Shown here piece by piece: positions 9,600 through 20,199 of a DNA stretch of 64,000 bases. The notes below the pieces were generated by a model. The model was not told the origin of the DNA. It did no database searches and saw only the letters and a program-made list of their open reading frames with translations. Positions within the stretch are counted from its first letter, which is position 1; the number at the start of each line of letters is the position of its first letter. Both the position numbers and the translations under genes were made by a program. The stretch comes from Nereocystis luetkeana (lineage: Eukaryota > Sar > Phaeophyceae > Laminariales > Laminariaceae). The DNA lies in contig JARUPZ010000003.1 in the NCBI GenBank assembly GCA_031213475.1, positions 12,281,580-12,345,579 of the forward strand. Direction: 5' to 3'.

Positions 9600-12030
9600 G
9601 GCTAGCTTCCGCGTCAGGGAAGAGGGATCCACCGCCGAATGTCTGTTGTGCCGAGCACCAGTATCACTCGCCGAAGAATACAGGGAGGCGCCATAGAATC
9701 ACGACGAGGAAGTGACATCCGAGACAGAGGACACTGCATGAGGAGAATGCTGGTCGACGAGCACGAGCACGGAGACCCCTCAGCTAGGCCTGTTGAGCGG
9801 TCGTTGTAAGGGTCGCCGAGTGATATGTGACAGCTGTCATTCGTCGGTGGGAAAGTCCGATTTCAAAAACATATATGGCCTGCTCGTATCGCGTGCACCT
9901 TTTTTGTGGTATGGGACTCTTGGAGAACACAGCCACCCCCGACGGCGGCGACGTCAAACGCTGCACAGCATGCTCAAAGTCCACGGTACGTTAAGAACTC
10001 CCGTTCGAAGCCAAGCCGAACCCCTTGTCAAATACACCCTCCGGGCTGACTAGCGTAGTACTTCTCGTACACATCATTCATGCATAGCGACTGTCGCTGC
10101 GCGTGTGAGCCTACTGCGAGCCACCTCAATAACAACATCAGGGCTTCGATCGTCCATAGCAGGACGCAGAGGCCTTCTGGCGCCTTCCTTTCCTGTCGTA
10201 CAATCGCATGCGTCTTCTGGGGAAAGGGGACATTTTGACATGTGGGGTCCACGACCTAATGCGGGAAAGGGGAAGGTTCCACGAACTAGAACATGAACCG
10301 AAGCTTGCGGGTCCTCCAAACCTCCCCCAGCAGCTCTAACCTGGACGGCTGTGGGGTGAAGAGGAAGCACGAAGCCAACCTACCCACCAGGGGCTCGAAA
10401 ACGTCAACCATCGGAGTCTCTCCGCTTAAAATGAGAGCGAGGATAAGACTTTATCGCCGAAAACGCATCCCGTGCCGTGCGATATGCCGGGTCACCTCGC
10501 TCGCTCCCGACGAAGTAGAGGGCGGCGGGGAGGGGGGTAGGCGGGACAAAAACAACTGTGGAGTTGCATGGTCGGTGACGAAGGGAAAAACACGCAATCT
10601 GGTACTACGTGTGTAGCAGCCAACCGGCTATAACTTGCAATACCTGTACCTGTCTTAGTTTCGTGGTTTTGGCCCCCGAATACAAAATAAAATATATATA
10701 TGCACACGTCAGGTGAAAACAAGACATTATACTGGTATCGGTCGAGCTCATAGCTGTTTTACTGCAGCTTCCCATTTCATCGGTAGGGGACTCAAACGTA
10801 CCAGCACACACACGTGGCCAATACGCACCGCAACGCGGCTTGCCTGCGGAGAGAGGAGAGGGGCTCACAGGATCAGAACATCGAAATATCCCATGCATCC
10901 ATGCAGTACGTGGTACTTCGAAGTATGCCACTATTGTATCATATGTAAATGGCGAGGACGGGGATGACGGGCGTAACTCGGGTGTTGGATTCGTGCTCGA
11001 ACCTACGAGTACAGCATAAAACAAGAGTACAAACCTTACACTCGCAGAGCGAAAGTTGTTGCGCAGAATAAGGCTCAAGGATGGGAGGTTGGCATTACCA
11101 CTCGTAGAGTGCTTCTATCGGCGGAAAGCATACCAGCATCGGATACAGTCGTACAGGGCACCTACGAATATGTGCTTCGACGTATAAATACAAGAAATCG
11201 AGCAATTGATAAAGGCGCGCTGAGAGTTGCAGGAAGCTAACACTATCAGGAGCCGTTACTGAAGTTACTGAAGCTAGTGGAAAACACACCCATTCAATAA
11301 AAAATCCAGTCTGGGCCAGCTTTCCTGTTTCTTGTTACGGTGGGTGTCCGGTACTCACAATTACTGGAGCGTGATTCTCTGCGCTTCACTCGCAAAAACT
11401 CTGACATCATCTATCTATGGACGGACTTAAGATATACCTGGGATTTTTTTTCGTTTATACCGTTCTTTAAACCTTGCTCCCGTTTCGTCGCTACTTCGAT
11501 ATTATCAGCCTCAAGCACTCGCTCCCTTCCTCCCTGCCCGCTACAGTACGTGGCTTGGTTTGCACGTCAGTCAACGTTTTACGTTTTGTGTCGTCTGGTG
11601 GGACCAGAACGAGTACCCCATCGCTGGTCGAGCCACGCCCAACTGCGCATTATTGCCTTCTCAGGCCCACTGTATTGTTCACTGTAGCTATTTATTTCGC
11701 AAAACCGCGGCGTTTCTGCTCTGTGCAAGTGGTATGACCAGCGCCAACAGATGGAAATCCCGTATTGATGTATACCTGGTATTAATAGTGTGTAGATGCA
11801 TACTTAGCCGGGGGCTCCGATATATATATATATATATATACTCTCATGCAACCTTTATACCGTGTCCAGCGGGACAAATTCGAGGGGAAAGAAGGATGAC
11901 GAAAGCGAAACCAACCAACAGAGCCAGTCACATCGGGGTCGGCTGGCCACCGTATATGCTCTACAGTGCGTAAAACGTGTTGTTGTTGGAATGGCCGCGA
12001 TATATGGCTTTTATATAAGGGAATTACCTC
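9600..12030. other. no gene assigned
   Basis: Open frames up to about 150 codons occur on both strands, without recognisable motifs. A (TA)n run of about 20 bases lies at 11820-11840. Nothing else could be supported. Confidence 0.35.
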
Positions 12031-12720
12031 AGAGGGGGTGGCTGGTCAACTTATACCCTGAGTATAAGGGGGGGGGTTTAGTCTGGGTCGATTAATCGGT
12101 TAACCTATACCCCCCTGTGCAAGGCTACACTAAGTACTTCTCTGTGTTGGGTGATTGGTTAATCTATATACCCGGTGAGTATTCGGTAACTGTGTGGTGA
12201 TTACTTTGGGTTCTGGGGGAGAACCCCTTTAGTACCGCAGTCCCGATTTGGGGACAAGCAGGTCTAATTCCAAGTGATTTGTCCCCAAAACGGGACTGGG
12301 GTTCTAAAAGGGTTAACCCATCATACCTGATCGGTTAGCGAATACGGTACCTGATTGGTTAACCTATACCAGTACCTGGTACCCCCTGGTGTGTACTTGG
12401 TATGTATGATGTGAAGTTTTTACCTTCGGGTGGGTGATTAGCTATGATATCACCTGGTATGCGTCCCCCGGTATATTTTCGGTATGCATGCATGTGGTTT
12501 TCACTCTGGGTCACAACAGGGGGTTGGTTAAACTATATTACCGGTGCCTGGTACCCCGATATAGCTGCATTCAGTCTGTCTGTGTTTTCCACTCTCGGGT
12601 GGGTGCTCGGTTAACCTATACCCTGGTATGTATATACCCCAGGTACTCGTTATTTATGTAGTATGTGGTGTTCACTCTGGATTGGGTGTGAGGATAGCCT
12701 ATACCCCGGTACGACACTGT
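12030..12720. repeat. degenerate minisatellite around ttggttaacctatacc
   Basis: The motif (g/c)ggttaacctataccc recurs at least six times with irregular spacing, mixed with tacctggtacccc. The region is not coding. A TTAA-type MITE is inserted at 12224-12312. Confidence 0.5.
12224..12312. mobile_element. TTAA-type MITE
   Basis: 89 bp. Inverted ends are ccccttta...accgcagtcccg and cgggactggggttctaaaaggg. The right end abuts TTAA (12313-12316) and the left flank is diverged. Confidence 0.8.
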
Positions 12721-12786
12721 TGTAGCTCAGTAGTTACAGAAGTAGTAGGTGCAGTAATTCCCAAACATGGCATCAGCGGTATAGTA

Positions 12787-12912
12787 TTACGGGGGACCAT
12801 CATAGTAAATTAAATAGGACCTGATATTGTTAGTAAAAATAGGTAAAAAATAGATACCCTGGTAGGTGTTTATGTGTATTCCATAGGTCCTATTGACTAT
12901 GGCCCCCCGTAA
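12787..12912. mobile_element. TA-type MITE
   Basis: 126 bp from ttacgggggacc to ggccccccgtaa, flanked by TA on both sides. The left end carries a small tandem insertion within the conserved catagtaaat segment. Confidence 0.85.
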
Positions 12913-13119
12913 TAGTATGAAGGGCGGGGGTCCAGATATCACTTCGAACGTTGCCGTTTTTATGCTATCGTTGATTTACGTTTCAAGCCTCAACACGTAC
13001 GTCTCTACGCCCTGAATCCCTCGAAATACAGTAGTAGTAGTAGTAGTAAGTAGTAGAACTAATCTTGTGGGTGTAGTCTAGGCATGTGCCGTTCCCTTGC
13101 TGCCAAGGATCTTCGTGGC

Positions 13120-13420
13120 CTGCCAGCGCCCCGAGGGCCGAGCATGCATCGGAGAAATCACCACAGGCCGGACCAGGCCGAGAGTTTGCAAAACTGAAAA
13201 TATCCCCCCCGTCCGAGCCGGACCGGGCCGGAATGATGGGGGTTTTAAAAATCTGAACATATCACGGGGCAAGCCGCGCCAGGCCGGTTGTGCTTGCGTG
13301 AGAACCTGGTTAGACCACAGGTCTGGTATGCAAACCTGAAAATCGCACGCGTTGGCCGGGCCGGCTTTGAAATCCGAAAATCTCAGCGGCCGGACCAGGT
13401 CGGAACCCCGTCGTCTGGAA
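13120..13420. repeat. degenerate minisatellite (ggccggaccaggccg ... ctgaaaatatc)
   Basis: Four diverged units share a GC-rich ggccgg(a/g)cc block followed by an aaaactgaaaatatc-like block (13191, 13248, 13330 and 13369). Unit length varies around 40-80 bp. Confidence 0.5.
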
Positions 13421-13628
13421 AAAATACGGGCCGGGCCATTATGTCCCGTGAATCGTCCCGTGTTTTGTCGTTGTCGACCTGCGGGCCGACCAAAGAAGCC
13501 CGCCCCAAGACTCGCGAGTTAGTGCCGTCTGGCCTGCCTTACCGTATCCTAAGCGTGCCTACGGTGTCTGATTCAATGTATGTATCATGTGCCTCGGAGG
13601 GATAACTAAGTAATGTGAATTATTAATA

Positions 13629-13739
13629 CTACGGGGGACCATGGTAAAAAATGGGACCTAATAATATTGATAGTAAAAATGGGGGAATATACAGGTTTTT
13701 GTATCCACGGTAGGTCCTATTTACTATGGTCCCCCGTAA
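13629..13739. mobile_element. TA-type MITE
   Basis: 111 bp, ctacgggggacc to ggtcccccgtaa, with internal gatagtaaaaatggg and ggtttttgt typical of the family. A TA precedes it. Confidence 0.85.
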
Positions 13740-13954
13740 AATAGTTAGTACGACTGGACTAACTCGACTAAAATAACACTATTTATTAGTAATACTACTA
13801 CTCTACTGCTGCTGCTGTATGTGCCTCAAGTCAATAACTCATTATTTCACCCACTCACTATTATACCCAATTTACATCATTCATTGTGTTTTTCGGAGGA
13901 GAAAACTTATATGTATTCAACACTACTACGAGCATTAAAACTACAACAGCAGCG

Positions 13955-14434
13955 AACAACATATTCGCCTGATTGAGAGCGTAGTATCTGATTGAGAGCG
14001 AGATTGCGCGATACGCTGTAGCCGGACTACCGCTGAGAGGTGGAGCTTGCTGTGTAGCTTGAATTGAAGGGCTAGCCCGTAGCTTCAAGCCGCTACCCTG
14101 GTGATCGTGTGGGAGTCTCTCGTTGTGGAGCGACAGCCGGGAGCAGAAGCTACAGTAGTAGAGCCCACCGCCCGAGGCGAAACAGTTTGAGGCAGGAATA
14201 GCCAATCTGGGGAAATCTAGCAACTTGTCTAGCTCCTAGCTGCAGCATCCGATGATGATGACACGCATATGCTCGCGACGCTGCTGACGAGACCTTCAAT
14301 TTGCGCCGCTTCTTGGAATAGCCCGTCCCCTACTTACCAAGAAATGGCAAGAGGCGTCTGGACCCGAAATTTCAATTTATTTGGCTCTCGCTCTCAATCA
14401 GATACTTCGCTCTCAATCAGGCGAATATGTTGTT
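13955..14434. mobile_element. 480-bp non-autonomous DNA transposon with 49-bp TIRs
   Basis: Terminal inverted repeats of 49 bp (13955-14003 and 14386-14434) start aacaacatattcgcctgatt and differ at one position. Each contains two copies of ctgattgagagcg. The four bases agcg flank both ends (13951-13954, 14435-14438) as a likely target duplication. There is no coding capacity. A four-base duplication would suit Sola- or Ginger-like elements, but this is not enough to assign a superfamily. Confidence 0.75.
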
Positions 14435-14540
14435 AGCGGCAATTAATGCCATTGCATTATTTACGCGGAATCGCTTATGTTTTTCGTGGGCTAGGTTTCC
14501 TACTATTTCATCGCGTTTTGGTTATTGGCACGCACGCCAC

Positions 14541-14721
14541 GCTTTGTACTTTGCTTTCGAAGTTGTATTATATTAATGCGCAACCCCCCGCCCGGAGAAG
14601 GGGGGTTGGAGAAGGGGTGATCCCCCGGGGCTGCCCCAACGGCAACCCCACGCTAACATCCGTATACTCGAGTCAACTCTCAACCCAACTGGCGGCATAG
14701 AACTCTCGACGCCAGCTTCCA
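14541..14721 (-). repeat. split direct repeat B2 (outer copy)
   Basis: 181 bp, nearly identical to 15432-15612. It contains the hairpin-forming aaccccccgcccggagaagg and ggggctgccccaacggcaacc segments. It ends at the 3' boundary of the retroelement. Confidence 0.9.
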
Positions 14722-15220
14722 CGCCAGTCGAACAAACGGTTCCTGACACATAACTCGAGCAAACCTACCAGGTACATGGTGACCTCACGACCACGTGCAT
14801 ATAAATTTACACACAACTCGTACCAGGCATACACAAATAACACAAATACATTTAACTTACAATGTACTTCAGTGTTAATATACGGATAACCCCATTCTCC
14901 TAAACTTTCAGATTGCGCGCAAATCCGAGCCAATGCACCACCACGTTTTTTTTTTTTTTTTTTTTTTCACTCTCATATTATGATATGAAAAAAAAAAACA
15001 CCATAATATTATGATAAAAAGAAACCCCACTTGCATCGAACAAACAAACGCCAAACAATGCGACTAGCCCCCGCCGCCACTTGCGCAATCTACGACACCC
15101 GGTCGCACCACCAGCGAACATAACGGGTACGTCTAACAAACAGCAACAAACACACACACGTTACTGCGACCATTTAACTCCCCCCCACTGACTCCCTCAA
15201 AAGCACGGGCGGGTGGGTGG
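14722..15220 (-). other. spacer between repeats A2 and B2
   Basis: Single-copy 499 bp inside the retroelement. It holds a run of about 23 T on the plus strand (A-run on the element strand) next to an imperfect palindrome around tcatattatgatatga / ccataatattatgat. It is non-coding and may hold RNA 3'-end or packaging signals; that is inference. Confidence 0.5.
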
Positions 15221-15433
15221 GAACTCAAACTAGTCTGTATCACACCTTGAACCTGTAGCGTTGCCTCTGCTTCACTGCGCTGTTGCGTGTAGGCTGCGGC
15301 TACGTACCAGACAAGGTGTATGTACCAAGGGCTACGATTCACGCTACCGTGAAACATCGCATTCATCTGATTGGCTAAACTTCTTACGTACGTACAAAAC
15401 TCACATTCTCTCATTCTTCCGAGAATACTCTGC
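15221..15433 (-). repeat. split direct repeat A2
   Basis: 213 bp matching 20770-20982 except for one base (ccaaggg versus ccaagga). It abuts B1, sharing the dinucleotide gc, the expected product of circle-junction recombination. Confidence 0.9.
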
Positions 15434-15612
15434 TTTGTACTTTGCTTTCGAAGTTGTATTATATTAATGCGCAACCCCCCGCCCGGAGAAGGGGGGTTGG
15501 AGAAGGGGTGATCCCCCGGGGCTGCCCCAACGGCAACCCCACGCTAACATCCGTATACTCGAGTCAACTCCCAACCCAACTGGCGGCATAGAACTCTCGA
15601 CGCCAGCTTCCA
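15432..15612 (-). repeat. split direct repeat B1
   Basis: 181 bp matching 14541-14721 except for one base (caactccc versus caactctc). It lies just downstream of the recombinase gene on the element strand. Confidence 0.9.
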
Positions 15613-15721
15613 TCGACCCAAATGGGAGTCGACCCTATTTACGGATGTACTCTCACGGCCCCTTTCCCCCTGACTTGCAATATCATAGGGAACGCATGTA
15701 ATAACACACTTCTTCATAGTT

Positions 15722-16885
15722 TCACTTCTGCCTAGTCAAATCTAAGAGTGAGTTAACCCGCCCCCACTCTGTGCCCTGGCCCGGCTGAATCCCACCGCTA
15801 ATTCCTTCCTGGGCCATCACGTCGGCTACCCAACTGGCATCCTTTCCATGACTGCGAACATACGTCTTGTACGCATCGGACGCCCATCGGCCCTCACGCT
15901 GCAACACCTCTGGTGTTGCCCCCCCCGCCGACAAGTGAGTTGCGCCTCCAATCCTCAGAGAGTGCAAAGCGTACTCCTCCGCACGCACGCCCGCCAACGC
16001 AACCACTTTTCGCAGAGCTGCCGTCGCTTGCTGCTGTGTCCACATGGACCATCTGCCATTACCAACACCAAAGGCGGCAAGTGGGGCCGACGAGGGAAGA
16101 AACAAATAGCAAGACATCAATTCGATCATGAGATCGACAGCACCGCCACCGTCGCCCACGCGCAACGCCGGACCACAACGTACGCGCGTCAAAACCGCCC
16201 CTTTCCGCAGTTGGTCCCCTTTCGACCCACGAAACCTAACCTCAACGCGGTCTGCAGAAGACCACTGCGACGCGGTAAGCTGAATATTCTCTCGAAAAAA
16301 CGCTACATCGGCCCGTCGCAAGCAATAAGTTTCATGCACACGCGACCGAGTTTCCGCAAACATTTCTGACGCGCGAGTCAAAAAGCAAAAGGAAGCGCAG
16401 AGGGCAAGCCACAAGACACGACCCCCCGTCTGCCATGTTGAGATCAATTTTTCGCCCGCGATCAACATTTCCCACGAAACAGGCCGACGAACGGTTGCTT
16501 GGTTACCAGCGTCGGCATGCGAACGAGCGGCTCCTTTGAGGGCATTACCCAAAACAGGATGGGTAGTGTCCAGTTCGAACCCTCGTGAAATTCGATGTAA
16601 AAACTTGATCGCTGACAAATGGCTCTCGATAGTTGCCGACCGCAATTTCTTAGTGGCAAAAGCGTACGCTACGTACTCGAACAAATGCCACACGCTAGTC
16701 ATGCTGTCTCCGCCACGCTCTAGGAATACAGGCATGTCACAACGTACCCGAAAGTCTACCCATGCGCCAAAATGCCCCTGATAAGTGCGTTCAGACGAGG
16801 TCGCAATGGCGTTTCGCATGAGTTCGAGGCCAACACCGAAGTACAGAGAGATGTGCCCGCACCCCCCAGGTCCTGCTCCTGCCAC
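15722..16885 (-). CDS. tyrosine recombinase of the retroelement
   Basis: 387 residues. It is a lambda-integrase-type tyrosine recombinase that would integrate the circular DNA copy. Catalytic landmarks in order: arginine 171 in FLTRASEMF, the HSLRIGGATHLS motif with His308 and Arg311, Trp334 in GRWASDAY, and the nucleophile, probably Tyr342 in YKTYVR (Tyr339 is the alternative). The N-terminal half carries the SAM-like core-binding region. It overlaps the end of the RNase H frame and ends just before repeat B1. The first ATG used lies within this overlap; the true start could be internal. The frame is intact. Confidence 0.93.
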   Translation of the reverse strand: MAGAGPGGCGHISLYFGVGLELMRNAIATSSERTYQGHFGAWVDFRVRCDMPVFLERGGDSMTSVWHLFEYVAYAFATKKLRSATIESHLSAIKFLHRISRGFELDTTHPVLGNALKGAARSHADAGNQATVRRPVSWEMLIAGEKLISTWQTGGRVLWLALCASFCFLTRASEMFAETRSRVHETYCLRRADVAFFRENIQLTASQWSSADRVEVRFRGSKGDQLRKGAVLTRVRCGPALRVGDGGGAVDLMIELMSCYLFLPSSAPLAAFGVGNGRWSMWTQQQATAALRKVVALAGVRAEEYALHSLRIGGATHLSAGGATPEVLQREGRWASDAYKTYVRSHGKDASWVADVMAQEGISGGIQPGQGTEWGRVNSLLDLTRQK

Positions 16886-17921
16886 GGAATGTCGGGTCGA
16901 ACAGCACGCAAATTAACGAGGACGGAGGCACAATCCCACCGTGAGATACCATCAGCGGCCACGTTAAAATTCCACGTACGTGTTTTGCGTCAAAGTGCCA
17001 ACCAGAGGAAAACTCGAGCACCCCGAGGAGACGCATTAATGCGCCAGATCTCGGCTCCTTTCCCCCTCGACAACGCCGCACCCACTCGACGGCTGCTTCG
17101 TTGTCGCCACGTAACAACACACAGTCCCCCATGGCGAACGGACGTTCATCACACGCAGATACGAGAACCCATGCAGAAACTACCATGCCCAGCAATTCTA
17201 GAACGTTAATTGATATATCGTTCTCATCTGCAACGGACTTACTCGATCCACAAAATCGAGACCGCTCTCCTGCGTCAAGCTCGTATCGCCAATGCACCCC
17301 AGTTTCCAAGCAAAAACCCCCGACAGCGGTTTTAGATGCGTCCGAAAAAAGAGTACGTCTAGGGGGGCGCTCAAGCAAATTATACATCGGAGCCGACAAG
17401 GTTCCTCCGCGCGCGTCCCACCCTTCCTCAACGAACCACCGCCAGAACTCGAGGTCACCATGGAACTCGGGTCCCAGGGCAAGACACCGCCCGGGGTTCG
17501 CCATACGGCAATCAAAATTAGCTCCGGCGGCAATGCGCGGCATACCAACTGAAGCTAACAAGCGGTTAACGAAAAAAACGCCCCGGACGTACAGCAAAGG
17601 AAACATGCATGAGGAAGCCAACGAGCTGCGACACCTGCTTCGCAGAAGCAGATGCACGAGACGAGGGCCACTCCTTGAGGATATTGTGCAGCTTGAGGCG
17701 CTTATGGGGCGGCAACGTGACCGTAAGCGCCTCAGTATCAATGATCCATCCCAAAACTTCCAGTTGCGTGTCCCAATTAGTAATTTTCTTGGCTGACAGG
17801 AGGGGCGGATCGGAAACACCACGTTCGCCCAACAAGCGAAAGTGGTCCGACGCCAGTGACTGTACAGCACGCAAGCAACGGCGGCCGTCCGGCCACCATT
17901 GCAACTCGACGAGAATGCCAT
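16791..17921 (-). CDS. RNase H domain of the retroelement pol
   Basis: Meaningful coding begins near 17580, where it continues the reverse transcriptase in another frame; upstream residues are an out-of-frame shadow. RNase H acidic residues are visible as Asp194 in LFSDASKTAVGG, Glu242 in NVLELLGMV and Asp273 in LLRGDNEAAVEW. The step from the RT frame to this one occurs at a run of seven T (plus-strand positions 17572-17578). Near 16970 the expected NVAADGISRWD ending of RNase H is in yet another frame, so a second single-base shift is present. RNase H degrades the RNA template during reverse transcription. Confidence 0.88.
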   Translation of the reverse strand: MAFSSSCNGGRTAAVACVLYSHWRRTTFACWANVVFPIRPSCQPRKLLIGTRNWKFWDGSLILRRLRSRCRPISASSCTISSRSGPRLVHLLLRSRCRSSLASSCMFPLLYVRGVFFVNRLLASVGMPRIAAGANFDCRMANPGRCLALGPEFHGDLEFWRWFVEEGWDARGGTLSAPMYNLLERPPRRTLFSDASKTAVGGFCLETGVHWRYELDAGERSRFCGSSKSVADENDISINVLELLGMVVSAWVLVSACDERPFAMGDCVLLRGDNEAAVEWVRRCRGGKEPRSGALMRLLGVLEFSSGWHFDAKHVRGILTWPLMVSHGGIVPPSSLICVLFDPTFRGRSRTWGVRAHLSVLRCWPRTHAKRHCDLV

Positions 17922-19245
17922 CGTCCACGTAGTACCTCACAAAAAAAATGCTCCCGGTGTTGCCCCCTGAACCAGGAACGGGCCCACAATCACGCGGGAT
18001 AGCAACGACCCGAACTCCCCGCGGCGGGGAGAGTTCAACGTGCGCAACGGCGGCAGCCCCTTGTTGGGAAACGTCTGCGCCTTGAAAGGTAGAGTGGGTA
18101 TGAGCATGCTCGAGCGCAGATGCCATTAACCCCCAAAACCCAGGACTATTGCGCCAACCAAACTGCAAGCGCAAATCCACGACAACGTGATCACCGAAAA
18201 CGTATCCAAAATTCGGCGCGCCTGCCGGATCAACCAAAACCTGCCGAAAAGCGTCTTTGACATCCACACGGCACAACAGGATTCGAGCGCGACTACCATG
18301 CGTCTGTCGCAAAAACAGCACCCGTAACAGCACATCACGAAGCACATGGCCGAGCTCGCACGATGGTGCGGAGTCAAAGTCAGTTTCACCATTAACGCTG
18401 GTCCGACCGCCCTCGCGCGCAAACGTAAGATCGTGAATAATCCTTAATTTGGGTTCGAGAACGACACTCAGCGGTGAAAGGCGAAGACCCTGAATCTCGT
18501 CTGCATATCGCAAATCAAACACCACCGCTCGGCCGTGCACCACGTCTGCGCATATCTTATTGTGGATATCCCCCGCATGCGTGGCGACGACCGGGTGATT
18601 ACCATACTCGATTTCTGTGGTCAAATCCCCCCCCCGTGCGACGCCGACAGGCGCGCCCGGCGCCAGCACACGAAGCAACAAAGAAATACGAGGGAATTTC
18701 TTGATCTCACCAAACCAGTGCTGTACGACAGCAACGTTAATATGCGGAGAGAAAATTGAGGAGCCGATGGTGGACAGAAAAAGGTGAACACTGCCTTGAC
18801 ACCGTCGCAAGAGTGAGGAGCTGAGTGACGCGACCTGATCGAGGCTCGCTGAGCCTCGCGCAGACACCGCTTGCACCACTACCTCCCGAGCGGCAAGCCA
18901 CGCATCTACCTCATCTACTCGCAACGCATCCAGACGCACGTCGCCGACCTCACCTTGCACATACGCCGAGTCAACTGGCAAATAACTCGCACGCACGCCC
19001 ACACCCGTACCTTTCTCTGAGAAGGGAACCGAACCCGGAGTCACAGCGACGCTATCACGCCCGACGCCGCCATCGCCCGCCAGAGCTCCTAACGCACGCC
19101 TACGCAACCCCCCCGCTCCTTCGCGGGTGGCCGGCCGAGTGCCCGTTCCACAACTGGCGACGTGCGCCGTCGCCTCTCCGCCACCGGCCCGCACCGCCGC
19201 CGCCCCCCCAGGTGTTGGCCCAACCGACAGGAAGGGCCCGCGTCT
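17566..19245 (-). CDS. reverse transcriptase of the retroelement
   Basis: About 559 codons follow the TGA at 19246; the first ATG is at 19194 (542 residues). RT landmarks counted from that ATG: KLRIIHDLT (~249), RVDVKDAFRQV (~309) with the first catalytic Asp, FGWRNSPGFW (~345), the YVDDG active site (~422), and LGWIIDTEALTVTLP (~481). The KQVSQLVGFL segment leads into the connection with RNase H. The frame is the same as the upstream gag-like ORFs, interrupted only by stop codons, so gag and pol were probably one reading frame or linked by readthrough. It ends prematurely at the T-run frameshift. Confidence 0.93.
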   Translation of the reverse strand, partial: RRGPFLSVGPTPGGAAAVRAGGGEATAHVASCGTGTRPATREGAGGLRRRALGALAGDGGVGRDSVAVTPGSVPFSEKGTGVGVRASYLPVDSAYVQGEVGDVRLDALRVDEVDAWLAAREVVVQAVSARGSASLDQVASLSSSLLRRCQGSVHLFLSTIGSSIFSPHINVAVVQHWFGEIKKFPRISLLLRVLAPGAPVGVARGGDLTTEIEYGNHPVVATHAGDIHNKICADVVHGRAVVFDLRYADEIQGLRLSPLSVVLEPKLRIIHDLTFAREGGRTSVNGETDFDSAPSCELGHVLRDVLLRVLFLRQTHGSRARILLCRVDVKDAFRQVLVDPAGAPNFGYVFGDHVVVDLRLQFGWRNSPGFWGLMASALEHAHTHSTFQGADVSQQGAAAVAHVELSPPRGVRVVAIPRDCGPVPGSGGNTGSIFFVRYYVDDGILVELQWWPDGRRCLRAVQSLASDHFRLLGERGVSDPPLLSAKKITNWDTQLEVLGWIIDTEALTVTLPPHKRLKLHNILKEWPSSRASASAKQVSQLVGFLMHVSFAVRPGRFFR

Positions 19246-20199
19246 TCATCCCGAACCCGAGCCACCACCACCCCCGGCCCCCCCGCGACCACCATCTGGG
19301 CGGAGCACCAGAGCCCGCATCCCGCTAGCTTGCGCCGCCGCTCCACCTCGCGTTCCCCCAGCTGGAGACGCCGATCCGCCGCCGAGAAGAGCTGCAGGAG
19401 AGAAAGAGTTGGCCGGGGTATTCGCATGCACGAATTTGCAGTCTGAATACCGGCATAGGCCCGTGGAAGCGAACATCCCGCACAGCGCGGCGCTCTTCTT
19501 TCTGGCCGGACCCGTCTTGGCAGGGGCGAGGCTTTGGCCCCGCTTGGGTGCCCCATCACTGCTGTCGCGTAGAAATTGGAGAGCTTCCACGATCTTCAGG
19601 ACGTCGCCACCGGACGAGCAAAGGTTGCGTGTACGACCAAACGCTGGGACAGGCGGCGCGTTAAACACGGCGTTGAACTGAGGGGGAACAGTCAACGGAC
19701 GAACTTGCTGGGCGAACCTCATGAGGTCGTTCACCCACAGGCGCAGGTCTTCGTTCACCATGTCGCTCATAACAGCCCGCGACGCGGAGCCGTAACGCAA
19801 AAGGATGCTGCTTAGAGTATGCCGGCGAAGACCGGCCGCCGCGGATGTGAACGAGACGTCGACGGGTGCCAGCCGGTCCAGGCACGCGCGGTCGTCGGCG
19901 ACGTCAGCCGAGAGTCCAACTGTAAGAACCGCCATAAGAGCCTGGCGCAAAAGGTCCAGGCGGTCAGCGACAAACACCAGGTGGTCGACAGGGCGGTCGG
20001 CACGTGGCCCATACATGCTCACGTCAAAGTTGCTGACAGCGCGAAGCTGAGCCGCCACCCCCGCCGTAACGTCGACGCTCTCACCCACGAATGACTGAAT
20101 ATCTGCGGCCGACTCGCCGAGGTTCGGAGGCAAGCGTCCCCGAAGCAGCCAGTGTTTGCGTGACGACATTTTTTTCCAAAGGGCCGTGTCGTCAGTCAA
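19246..20199 (-). CDS. gag-like protein with CCCH zinc finger
   Basis: 318 codons in the same frame as the ORF upstream, which stops with TAG at 20200-20202; the first ATG is at 20169. Residues about 60-200 form a helical capsid-like region. A C-x8-C-x4-C-x3-H zinc finger (Cys240, Cys249, Cys254, His258 counted from 20199) lies near the end, followed by Gly/Ser-rich sequence. CCCH-type fingers in gag bind element RNA. It ends with TGA at 19246-19248 and pol continues in the same frame. Function by position and motif only. Confidence 0.75.
   Translation of the reverse strand: MTDDTALWKKMSSRKHWLLRGRLPPNLGESAADIQSFVGESVDVTAGVAAQLRAVSNFDVSMYGPRADRPVDHLVFVADRLDLLRQALMAVLTVGLSADVADDRACLDRLAPVDVSFTSAAAGLRRHTLSSILLRYGSASRAVMSDMVNEDLRLWVNDLMRFAQQVRPLTVPPQFNAVFNAPPVPAFGRTRNLCSSGGDVLKIVEALQFLRDSSDGAPKRGQSLAPAKTGPARKKSAALCGMFASTGLCRYSDCKFVHANTPANSFSPAALLGGGSASPAGGTRGGAAAQASGMRALVLRPDGGRGGAGGGGGSGSG

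Noticed and set aside
9208-9600. Ala/Val/Thr-rich frames on both strands
   Set aside because: Produced by degenerate GCC/ACC triplets; no splice or start logic and no domain.
15133-15474. 113-codon minus-strand frame, partly repeated at 20646-20984
   Set aside because: It lies in the A repeat of the retroelement and runs into different sequence at each copy; at most a leader ORF, not a separate gene.
18825-19681. Plus-strand proline/histidine/arginine-rich frames up to 184 codons
   Set aside because: Antisense shadows of the GC-rich gag/RT frame of the retroelement.
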